Assembly (NCBI GenBank): GCA_910580195.1
Contig: CAJTWA010000012.1
Span: 1 to 64,000 of the forward strand
Length of the DNA stretch: 64,000 bases
Direction of reading: 5' to 3'
Origin: an uncultured Lachnospiraceae bacterium
GTDB taxonomy: Bacteria; Bacillota; Clostridia; Lachnospirales; Lachnospiraceae
Part shown: piece after piece, positions 1-7,602 of the stretch
How positions within the stretch are numbered: position 1 is the stretch's first letter
Layout: every line of letters begins with the position of its first letter
The notes under the pieces: model-generated
Told to the model about the DNA's origin: nothing
Seen by the model: the letters and a program-made list of their open reading frames with translations, nothing else
Database searches by the model: none
Program-made: the position numbers and the translations under genes

Positions 1-153
1 CTTATCGGGAACAATATCTACAATTTTCAAGGTTTATTTGAGCCTATTTTTTTCGGCTTAGTTTTTCATAGATTACTTGACACTACCCTTCTGTACTCTT
101 CCTATGCCTTAGTATCCCTAAGATTTCTAAAGGCTGCCATGTTCCCTCTGGAC

Positions 154-194
154 GTACAGCACTGCATTAATTCCTGCCCTCTGCAGCGCTGTAC
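154..194 (-). other. hairpin downstream of left promoter copy
   Basis: A 13-bp stem (arms 154-166 and 182-194, one G-T pair) with a 15-nt loop. On the minus strand it lies just after the leader of the promoter at 252-280. It has no T-run, so it does not look like an ordinary terminator. The equivalent place in the right-hand copy (about 655-680) carries a shorter TTGGCA/TGCCAA stem. The role is unknown. Confidence 0.5.
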
Positions 195-201
195 TAGTTT
201 G

Positions 202-280
202 TGAGGTTTTGATGCCAAATTATTTTCTAGTAAGTCCTAACCTCATATTCTACTATATCCCTATCTCTTCCTTTTGTCAA
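202..280 (-). repeat. promoter-leader repeat, copy 2
   Basis: This segment aligns with 690-771. Both hold a sigma-A promoter followed by a leader folding into a stem (arms 202-208 and 239-245 here) around a loop containing TTTGGCAT and TACTARAA. The stem differs between copies by a compensating change (A-T in one, G-C in the other), which suggests structure is conserved. Transcription would run leftward out of the window. No intact gene follows before the window edge; one frame reads about 40 codons before a stop. Confidence 0.55.
252..280 (-). promoter_or_regulatory. sigma-A promoter, leftward (copy 2)
   Basis: On the minus strand TTGACA (275-280) is followed after exactly 17 nt by TATAGT (252-257). 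This is a near-consensus vegetative promoter and has the same spacing as the copy at 743-771. Confidence 0.65.
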
Positions 281-378
281 TGTGCCAGAAAATTTTTTCA
301 TTAATATTCCTATAAAATAGAAATACCCATGGCTGCCTCGAACCCAAAAAATCCAAAACCGCCACAGGTATCATTAAT

Positions 379-711
379 TTATTCGGGATTGCAGACCCTC
401 ATCCGCAAACCGCTGTTTCTTTTGAATAACCTAGCAAAAATGTCCCAAAACTCAGCAGCATCACCAGCTTCTTTCATAGACATCCGATACCGAACTGCCT
501 CTGCCCCATCAGAACTTTGCGAGTCAATTTTCTTGTATTCCAGACACTCTTTTTCATCTAAAATTGCCGTTAGCTCCTTTTCATCCTGCAAATTAAAAAA
601 TAATACTTCTTTCTGCACCTTTATTCCCCCTTCATCATCTGTATTTCCTGTTCTTGGCACTCCCTTGGCTGCCAATGTTATCTGTAGTTTATAAGGTTCT
701 ATGCCAAACAC
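379..711 (-). CDS. short hypothetical protein, doubtful
   Basis: An open frame of 110 codons from a GTG, rich in Asp/Glu/Lys, resembling no family I recognise. It lies downstream of the consensus promoter at 743-771, but its GTG sits inside the leader hairpin and no good ribosome site precedes it. Upstream in the same frame the leader can be read as LLKAVFGIEPYKLQ, and the other leader copy, in a different local frame, can be read as LLENNLASKPHKLVQ. The repeat may therefore be the start of a duplicated small coding unit. It could equally be a decayed gene or an untranslated RNA. Confidence 0.3.
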   Translation of the reverse strand: MFGIEPYKLQITLAAKGVPRTGNTDDEGGIKVQKEVLFFNLQDEKELTAILDEKECLEYKKIDSQSSDGAEAVRYRMSMKEAGDAAEFWDIFARLFKRNSGLRMRVCNPE

Positions 712-771
712 AGCTTTTAGTAGGCCAATACCTTATATTCTTACTATATCCCCATTCCCATCTTTTGTCAA
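690..771 (-). repeat. promoter-leader repeat, copy 1
   Basis: Copy of the 202-280 element. The leader stem has arms 690-697 and 730-737 (8 bp) with the same loop words as copy 2. It starts about 20 bp beyond the stop codon of the DltA-like gene, so it begins a new leftward transcription unit rather than extending the glycan operon. Confidence 0.55.
743..771 (-). promoter_or_regulatory. sigma-A promoter, leftward (copy 1)
   Basis: TTGACA (766-771), a 17-nt spacer and TATAGT (743-748) on the minus strand. It lies just after the end of the DltA-like gene and matches the promoter at 252-280 in hexamers and spacing. Confidence 0.65.
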
Positions 772-792
772 TGTATAGAAGAATTTTTGATT

Positions 793-2319
793 TTATTTTT
801 TTACTATATAAGTTTCTTTCAGCCACGCACGGTCAATCTTAGCATTTTTATTAAGCGGCAGCCTTTCAAAATACACCATCTTATTCGGAAACATGTATCT
901 TGGAATCACTTTTCCCAAGCTTTTCAGCAATTCCCGGTCACATTGTTCTATTGCCTGATAAAACAGCACAATTTTTTCTTCTTTTTCATCATAAATACAG
1001 CAAGCTGCCTCTACAAAGGAAAGTGCATTAATGGCAATTTCTATTTCGCCCAATTCAATCCTATGGCCCATATGTTTAATCTGGTAATCTTTTCTGGAAA
1101 TAAACATCAGATTGCCATCTTCCACGTATCTTCCTAAATCCCCTGTGCAATAAATCAACTCTGGATACCAACTGTTCAGTGGATTTTGTATAAAGGCTTC
1201 CTTTGTCTTTTCCCAATTATTGTAATACCCCAATGCCAAAGAACTGCCCCTCACACAAATTTCCCCTACCTGTCCAAATTCCACTTCGTTTTTCCGTTCC
1301 CCATCCAGCAAAAGGATATCTGTATTCTGAAATGCTGTCCCAATTGGAAGGGTATCCTCATCTGCAAAAGGCCTGTCTACTTTATAAAACGTACAGTTAC
1401 ATGTTATCTCTGTAGGCCCATACAAGTTTACATACATAGCATCTGGCAAATACTTCCGCCAGTAATTCAGCACTTTATTAGGCATTACTTCCCCTGAGAA
1501 CATCACTGTCCGCAAATATGTGGGCGTTTTCTGGGAAAAAACATTTAGGTTTTCAATAATACGAAGGGCAGATGTCGCCCATATCACCGTATTAATTTCA
1601 TTTTTGTTCAAGTAATCTATCAGGCTTGCTACCATGGAAAACATCACCTTAGGGATTACATGCATGGTACCTCCGTTTTTTACCGTAGAATAAATATCTT
1701 TTACGGAAACATCAAAATCAAAAGGCGCTTGGTTGCCTAACATAAGCGTTTCATCAAAACCAAATTCTTCCTTGAAATTGTCAATCAAATCTATCACAGA
1801 CCTGTGCCCTACCAACACTCCCTTCGGCACCCCAGTGGAACCGGAAGTAAACATTGCATATAGTGGATCTGTGTCGATCCTTTGGGCTGCAATCTTATCC
1901 AGCATTTCTTGGTTTACCTTTGTCCTTATCAGTTCCTGTAATTCCAAAACCTTTCCGTCATATGGCAATTCCTCCATCACTTTCTTGGTTCCCTCTGTCA
2001 CTATGGCTGCCTTAGGCGATAAGGTTTGGAAAATGAGTTCTATGCGCTTGGCTGGCATTTGGCAGTCCACCGGAACGTAAAAATTACCGCTGTAAGCCAC
2101 ACCAAAAAAACTTATCAGGCTCTCAATGCTCCGTTCAATAAAAACCACCACAGGCTGGTTCCTGCCAACCTTTACACAATCAGCCAAGGCTGTTGCCACA
2201 GCCTTGGCCTGATTCTGGAATTCATGGTAACATATTTTATTCTTATCGTCTGCAAATACTATCTTCTCTGGAAACCGTTCCGCTGATTCTTCCAGATAAT
2301 CTAAGACACTCCTTTGCAT
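793..2319 (-). CDS. DltA-like amino-acid adenylating enzyme
   Basis: ANL-superfamily adenylation protein of 508 residues, the length of DltA (D-alanine:carrier-protein ligase). Visible motifs are TSGSTGVPKG (158-167), FDFDVSVKD near 201, YGPTE, YCTGD and a C-terminal KNAKIDR with the adenylation lysine. It probably activates an amino acid as AMP ester and loads it on a phosphopantetheinyl carrier. The ATG at 2319 has GGGAGG just upstream; an in-frame codon further out lacks a ribosome site. No dltB, dltC or dltD is in view, so the carrier and membrane transfer steps are missing or lie left of the window. It is last in the phosphonate/KDO operon, so aminoacylation of that polymer is a reasonable guess. 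A stand-alone NRPS-type adenylation protein is the alternative. Confidence 0.8.
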   Translation of the reverse strand: MQRSVLDYLEESAERFPEKIVFADDKNKICYHEFQNQAKAVATALADCVKVGRNQPVVVFIERSIESLISFFGVAYSGNFYVPVDCQMPAKRIELIFQTLSPKAAIVTEGTKKVMEELPYDGKVLELQELIRTKVNQEMLDKIAAQRIDTDPLYAMFTSGSTGVPKGVLVGHRSVIDLIDNFKEEFGFDETLMLGNQAPFDFDVSVKDIYSTVKNGGTMHVIPKVMFSMVASLIDYLNKNEINTVIWATSALRIIENLNVFSQKTPTYLRTVMFSGEVMPNKVLNYWRKYLPDAMYVNLYGPTEITCNCTFYKVDRPFADEDTLPIGTAFQNTDILLLDGERKNEVEFGQVGEICVRGSSLALGYYNNWEKTKEAFIQNPLNSWYPELIYCTGDLGRYVEDGNLMFISRKDYQIKHMGHRIELGEIEIAINALSFVEAACCIYDEKEEKIVLFYQAIEQCDRELLKSLGKVIPRYMFPNKMVYFERLPLNKNAKIDRAWLKETYIVKK

Positions 2320-2461
2320 TACTGCCTCCCATCTTTCGCTGTGGATGGTTAAAACTAAGGTAATACAAAAGCCTTGAGCCCACACCCACATTCTGAACAT
2401 CTCTCATCTAGTACTATACATGATACTAATATTACGCTAATAACAAGGTATCCAATATTTC

Positions 2462-4321
2462 TTATTGGGATTGTGGATGGTAAGTGGGCACAATTTCTTT
2501 TACCCACTTACGGATATCTGTTGGCTCCTGCACCACATAATTCTTCAAATTCTCAAGCTGCATCATAAAATGCTCCTCGTCCATTTTGATGGGCTTGCCT
2601 ATGTGTATCAGTTTATTTTCTGTATCCTGCAGCCCTTCTTCATGCATTAGCATTTCTTCATACAGCTTTTCCCCGGGACGCAGTCCTGTATAGACTATCT
2701 GGATATCTTCTCCCGGCTTATGGCCAGACAGGAGAATTAGGTTCCGTGCCAAATCTGCAATCTTTACGGGCTCCCCCATATCCAAGACAAAAATTTCTCC
2801 GCCTTTGGCATAGGCTCCTGCCTGAAGGACTAAGGATACTGCTTCTGGGATTGTCATAAAATACCGGATAATATCGGGATGCGTAACCGTGACCGGCCCT
2901 CCCTGCTCAATTTGCCTTTTAAATAGCGGGATAACGCTGCCATTACTCCCCAGTACATTTCCAAACCGCACGGCCACAAATTCTGTCCGGGAACGGGTAT
3001 TATAGGTCTGGATAATCATTTCGCAAATCCGCTTGGTGGCTCCCATAATGTTTGTAGGATTCACTGCCTTATCCGTAGAAATCATAACAAAACGTTTTAC
3101 TTTCCATTTATCTGCCGCCTGCACTACTTTCCACGTACCTAATACGTTATTCTTCACAGCCTCGTTAGGGCTGTCCTCCATCAAAGGCACATGCTTATGG
3201 GCTGCGGCATGGTATACTATGTCTGGCCGGTAAGTTTCAAAAATCATGTCCATCCGCTTTGTGTTACGGACAGATGCTATCAGCACCACCAGATTCAGCT
3301 CTGGAAACCTATTTTTAAGCTCGTTCTGGATATCGTAGGTAGTATTCTCATAGATATCAACAAGCACTAGCATTTTAGGGTTATGCCCAGCCACTTGGCG
3401 GCAGATTTCACTTCCGATAGAACCTCCGCCGCCAGTCACCAGCACTACTTTTCCAGCTACATAGTCCATAATGGCGGATAAATCCACCTTTACGGGCTCC
3501 CGCCCAAGAAGGTCGTTGACATCTACTTCCTTTAACTTACTGATTCCCACCTCGCCATTCACAAGCTGGTAAACGCCTGGCAGGCGCTTCAGGTCACATC
3601 CTGTTTCTTTACAGACATCCAAAATTTCTTTGATTTCCTTTGCGGGGGCAGAGGGCATTGCAATGATAATTTCATCTATTCGGTATTGTTTTACCAAATC
3701 TGGAATATTTTGGCGGTTTCCCATTACTTTTACCCCATGGAGATAACTGCCTTCCTTAGATTTGTCATCATCTACAATGCACATTACCCTCTTGCTCACA
3801 TGGTCGCTGTTCCGTATTTCCTTTACCAACAAATTCCCGGCTGCACCAGCGCCCACAATCAGGACTCTGGATGTTGCCGCACCGCTCTCCTGCCGCTTGA
3901 TAAGCGTGCGAATTCCTCGGTAGGAGAAACGGCTAAGGAAAACCAACATCCACAATGCTACCCCATACAAAATATAATAACTTCTGGGCATACGCACATC
4001 AAAAAGTACCATTACCGACATCTGTGCCAGTGCAGATAATGCACTGGCAAAGGTGATATTAATTAGTTCTGGCGCCCCAGCATAAGTCCATAAACTGCTG
4101 TACAGCCGGAAACAATAGAAAACAATCACTGTTACTATAATAATCACTGGGATGTATTGCAGGCTTTTCACCACATATTTCCGCGGGATTGCGGCATAAT
4201 TCCCTTCAAACCGAATAAATAACGCCAGAAGGCTGGCTGCCACCACAGCAATGATATCATAGGCAACCAAAAATATTCTTTTTATGATAAGGAACTGATT
4301 TTTTTCTATCAATACATTCAC
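2462..4321 (-). CDS. membrane NDP-sugar 4,6-dehydratase/epimerase (CapD/EpsC type)
   Basis: Membrane-anchored nucleotide-sugar dehydratase of the CapD/PglF/FlaA1 family, 619 residues. About four N-terminal membrane helices (10-135) precede a CoA-binding-like Rossmann segment (VGAGAAG, 156-162). The catalytic short-chain dehydrogenase domain has TGGGGSIGSE (296-305) and a TDKAVNPTNIMGATK stretch ending near 430, with Met and Lys in the Tyr/Lys positions as in this family. Homologues convert UDP-GlcNAc to the 4-keto-6-deoxy sugar at the inner membrane face. It follows the metallo-hydrolase gene by 24 bp in the same operon and would supply a deoxy-amino sugar for the polymer. Exact substrate is inferred from family. 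Confidence 0.9.
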   Translation of the reverse strand: MNVLIEKNQFLIIKRIFLVAYDIIAVVAASLLALFIRFEGNYAAIPRKYVVKSLQYIPVIIIVTVIVFYCFRLYSSLWTYAGAPELINITFASALSALAQMSVMVLFDVRMPRSYYILYGVALWMLVFLSRFSYRGIRTLIKRQESGAATSRVLIVGAGAAGNLLVKEIRNSDHVSKRVMCIVDDDKSKEGSYLHGVKVMGNRQNIPDLVKQYRIDEIIIAMPSAPAKEIKEILDVCKETGCDLKRLPGVYQLVNGEVGISKLKEVDVNDLLGREPVKVDLSAIMDYVAGKVVLVTGGGGSIGSEICRQVAGHNPKMLVLVDIYENTTYDIQNELKNRFPELNLVVLIASVRNTKRMDMIFETYRPDIVYHAAAHKHVPLMEDSPNEAVKNNVLGTWKVVQAADKWKVKRFVMISTDKAVNPTNIMGATKRICEMIIQTYNTRSRTEFVAVRFGNVLGSNGSVIPLFKRQIEQGGPVTVTHPDIIRYFMTIPEAVSLVLQAGAYAKGGEIFVLDMGEPVKIADLARNLILLSGHKPGEDIQIVYTGLRPGEKLYEEMLMHEEGLQDTENKLIHIGKPIKMDEEHFMMQLENLKNYVVQEPTDIRKWVKEIVPTYHPQSQ

Positions 4322-4345
4322 GTGTCTTTCCTCTTTCTAGTAACT

Positions 4346-6211
4346 CTACTTCACTTTGATTGCGATTGGCTTGCTAAAGCTGCCCCTGCCAGTTTCGCCA
4401 TTTATGGTTGTATACGTACAGATTTTTGCATAATATGTCTTTTTTCTAACTAATTTGTTTATGGTATATTTTGTGGTAGAACGGGAGGTAATTTGGGCTT
4501 TGCGTTTATAACCGCTATTCTTTTTTGTGGAAAGATAGATTTCATAGCCATTGACGTTGCCATTCTTCTTCCACGTAAAGGTAATTTGTTTCTTCCCTGC
4601 CTTCCCTTTAAACTGGGCTACCTTCTTTACATCCACTTCGCGTTTGCACTGGCCGTTCCTGCTAAAGTAATAGGTCTTTCCGCCTATCTTCTGATAGCCA
4701 GTCACACGGATGCCTGTTTCTTTGTCCATATAATATTTGGCGCCTTTAAAGGTCTTCCACCCTGTCTGCATAACGCCTTTTCCGTTAAAATAACGGTGCC
4801 CATCTGGGAGCTTACGGAATCCTCCCTTTCCATTGCCAGTAAAAATTACGCCGCCTTTAATGATTGCATAATATTTGCCCTCAATCTCTTTTAATTCAAC
4901 CTTCTTCTTGGTATCTAACATGAAACCATTTTTGTCATAATAATACAGACGTTTCCCTACGGACGTAAAGCCCATTGCCATATGCCCGTCTTGATAAATA
5001 TAACGGATACCTTCTGGGAAATAAGTTCTTGGGATATAAACTCCCTTCTTATTATACTGCCCAATTATCATATGTCCACCAGGCCCAAAGAAATAGTATT
5101 TCCCATTCAGTTTCTGCAAACCAGTCAATGGAAGCCCATTTGTATCCAGATAAAATTTATCTGTCTTGTAATTTACGCCATCTCCTCCTTGGAGAATTAC
5201 CCAACCAGTTAACTTGGTACTGTTCCCTCCTTTATACCGGTACATAGTTACATGGCCATTTACTACCTGTATACGGATTGTCTGCTTCTCTTCCCCTGTC
5301 ATATAGCAAATCCCATGCTCATATGCACGTTCTTTTGAAGCGAATGTTGCCTGATGGTTGCTGCTTGTAATCTCTGTATGCTCTGTATTTAGGCCAAAGG
5401 AATACGTCGGCTGTATACACTTAAGAATTTCTGCACTATTTGCAGATGAAGTTCCATGATGGGACAGCTTCATAATATCTGCCTTAAGCTTGGAACCATA
5501 TTCTTCTACAAGAAGTTTCTCCTGTTCTTCCTGAATATCCCCTGCTGTAAAAAATTTAGTATTGCCAAATGTCATCATTGTAACAAGTGAATAATTATTC
5601 TGATAAACCGACTGGTCTTTTCCACATTTGGCCAATGTTAGCTTCTCTATTGGCCCAATAACTTCTGCTGATACAGAACCAAACTGGAATTTTGAACCTT
5701 TTCTCAATGGAACAACTTTCCCATTTTGCGCTTCTACCTCTTCTTTTAAGCGTTCATACTTTGTTACTGGATCCGAATCCCCTGGTTCTTTGATAACTGC
5801 TGGATCTAAAACGTAAAGGGTATCAATGTGTATTCCTGCGGCAACTAATTTTCTGATTCCAGTTGCCACAGCCTCACCCGCAGCCCCACCGTAATGATCT
5901 TCATGGTAATGGCTGAAGTATAAAGATATCGTTTTGACATTCTGCTCCCGCAGAATATTCTTGATGGAATTAAAGCCCTCTGCTTTTGCCATATCCATAA
6001 GCAGGAATTCCCCATTATTCTCAAGGAGTGTAGCATCCCCATCACACTCCTTGATATGAATCCCATAAATGTTAAGTTCCCCGGGAGAAGCCGCCATTAC
6101 TTGCTTTGGTTCATGGCATAAACTTGCATTTAACCAAAACCCTACTAACATAACTACTGATAATATGGCTGCCTTTAGGCACTTCCCTGTCATTTTTCCC
6201 TTGTTCCCCAT
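4346..6211 (-). CDS. secreted metallo-beta-lactamase-fold protein with cell-wall-binding repeats
   Basis: 621 residues: signal peptide (about 1-41), metallo-beta-lactamase fold (45-330) with HYHEDH (101-106), Asp225 and SHHG (250-253) as metal-site motifs, then cell-wall-binding repeats of the choline-binding type (about 335-525, aromatic/glycine-rich units such as LNGKYYFFGPGG), and a C-terminal fibronectin-III-like domain. The order metallo-hydrolase plus cell-wall repeats matches pneumococcal phosphorylcholine esterase Pce/CbpE. The ComEC-like hydrolase family is an alternative reference. It is encoded directly after PEP mutase in an operon with LicC/LicD-like genes, so action on a phospho- or phosphono-diester of the surface polymer is plausible but unproven. 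AGGAGG precedes the ATG by 9 nt. Confidence 0.8.
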   Translation of the reverse strand: MGNKGKMTGKCLKAAILSVVMLVGFWLNASLCHEPKQVMAASPGELNIYGIHIKECDGDATLLENNGEFLLMDMAKAEGFNSIKNILREQNVKTISLYFSHYHEDHYGGAAGEAVATGIRKLVAAGIHIDTLYVLDPAVIKEPGDSDPVTKYERLKEEVEAQNGKVVPLRKGSKFQFGSVSAEVIGPIEKLTLAKCGKDQSVYQNNYSLVTMMTFGNTKFFTAGDIQEEQEKLLVEEYGSKLKADIMKLSHHGTSSANSAEILKCIQPTYSFGLNTEHTEITSSNHQATFASKERAYEHGICYMTGEEKQTIRIQVVNGHVTMYRYKGGNSTKLTGWVILQGGDGVNYKTDKFYLDTNGLPLTGLQKLNGKYYFFGPGGHMIIGQYNKKGVYIPRTYFPEGIRYIYQDGHMAMGFTSVGKRLYYYDKNGFMLDTKKKVELKEIEGKYYAIIKGGVIFTGNGKGGFRKLPDGHRYFNGKGVMQTGWKTFKGAKYYMDKETGIRVTGYQKIGGKTYYFSRNGQCKREVDVKKVAQFKGKAGKKQITFTWKKNGNVNGYEIYLSTKKNSGYKRKAQITSRSTTKYTINKLVRKKTYYAKICTYTTINGETGRGSFSKPIAIKVK

Positions 6212-6279
6212 AACTCTTATCCTCCTATTCCTTTTAGCTTTCCTGATTTTTATAATTTTCTCTAATCTTCCAAGCCTTT

Positions 6280-7575
6280 CTATTCTTCTGGAATCAGGCG
6301 GATAATGTCCTTAAATGGCATACACATGTCGTCCGCCTCTTTCGCCCTATGGTTCTTCAAAATTGTCTTTGCTACATGTTCCATCGCTGGGAATGCGCTG
6401 CGTGTCAATTGGTTTGCATAAATAACGATATTGACGTTCCTCTGCGCCCACTCTTCTTCTGTGACCGTATTAAAGGACGTAGGTACCACCACAATGGGGG
6501 TCTTCGTATCCTTCTGGCGGAATTTTTCGCAAAATTCAAAGATTTCTGCCGGATCTTTCAGCCTAGAGTGGATCATAATCCCATCTGCCCCAGCTTCTAT
6601 ATATGCAAATGCCCGGTTGAGGGCATCTTCCATGCCCTTCTCCAAAATCAGGCTTTCAATCCGGGCTATCAGCATAAAGTCACTGGTTTTCAGCACTCTT
6701 TTCCCTGCTTTTATCTTTTCACAGAAATGTTCAATGGTATCTTGGGTCTGCGCCACCTCATTGCCAAACAGGGAATTCTTCTTCAGCCCCGTCTTATCCT
6801 CAATAATGCATGCGGATACCCCAATACGTTCCAATGTTTTAATATTATACACAAAATGCTCAATCAATCCGCCTGTATCCCCGTCAAAGATGATAGGTTT
6901 GGTTGTTACTTCCATAATATCTTCAATATTGCTTATCCTTGATGACATATCTACAAGCTCAATATCAGGCTTTCCTTTTGCTGTAGAGTCACACAGGCTG
7001 GATACCCACATGGCATCAAACTGGTACGCTTTCCCATCCTCTAAAATCTGTGTTTTCTCTGCAATAATCCCCGTAAGGCCGCTATGTGCTTCAATCGCAT
7101 TTACGGTTGTCTTCATTTCCAGAAGCTTCTTGAGCCTGCTTCTCCTGACATCTGGGATAGACAGCCTGTCCCTAGCTGCATCCTCCAGCCGCTGGTACTG
7201 TGCATCTGGGGAATATGGGAACTCTTTCAGTATCCCGCCATACGAAGCTAAGACTTCAATGGCTTCTTCCCGGATGCATCTTTGGAATCCCTCACGCCAA
7301 TTGTCGCCATGCACAAGGTAATCTGGCTTTAATTCCTCCAGATTTTCCCTATAGCTTAAGGTTTTTTGGGGTATTACCTGTTTTACGCCTTTCAGACCTT
7401 CGATAATTTTCACACGCTCCTCATAGGGCAGCAGTGGAAAACGTTTGTAACTTGCCACGACTTCATCCGTCAGCACCCCAACGGTCAGTTCCCCAAGGGC
7501 TGCCGCTTTCTCAATGATGTTCATATGGCCTCCATGAATAATGTCTGTGCTCATGCTCAAATAAACTGTACTCAT
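6280..7575 (-). CDS. pepM: phosphoenolpyruvate mutase fused to nucleotidyltransferase
   Basis: Converts PEP to phosphonopyruvate, the entry step of nearly all known phosphonate biosynthesis. Residues 1-135 are a cytidylyltransferase-like domain with an HGGH site (14-17). Residues about 140-425 are the PEP mutase barrel with DGDTGG (231-236) and EDKTGLKKNS (259-268), which fits the EDKxxxxxNS signature separating true PEP mutase from isocitrate-lyase-like relatives. This two-domain form of 431 residues is known from other phosphonate clusters. AAGGA lies 8 nt before the ATG. The other phosphonate genes (decarboxylase, reductase domain, nucleotidyltransferase) are upstream in the same operon. 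Confidence 0.95.
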   Translation of the reverse strand: MSTVYLSMSTDIIHGGHMNIIEKAAALGELTVGVLTDEVVASYKRFPLLPYEERVKIIEGLKGVKQVIPQKTLSYRENLEELKPDYLVHGDNWREGFQRCIREEAIEVLASYGGILKEFPYSPDAQYQRLEDAARDRLSIPDVRRSRLKKLLEMKTTVNAIEAHSGLTGIIAEKTQILEDGKAYQFDAMWVSSLCDSTAKGKPDIELVDMSSRISNIEDIMEVTTKPIIFDGDTGGLIEHFVYNIKTLERIGVSACIIEDKTGLKKNSLFGNEVAQTQDTIEHFCEKIKAGKRVLKTSDFMLIARIESLILEKGMEDALNRAFAYIEAGADGIMIHSRLKDPAEIFEFCEKFRQKDTKTPIVVVPTSFNTVTEEEWAQRNVNIVIYANQLTRSAFPAMEHVAKTILKNHRAKEADDMCMPFKDIIRLIPEE

Positions 7576-7602
7576 TCGCTTTTTCCTTTCTTTAATATTA
7601 TT

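Noticed and set aside
6280..7575. Isocitrate lyase or methylisocitrate lyase instead of PEP mutase
   Set aside because: The EDKTGLKKNS segment and the fused nucleotidyltransferase are those of PEP mutase; lyases have a KKCGH-type loop here.
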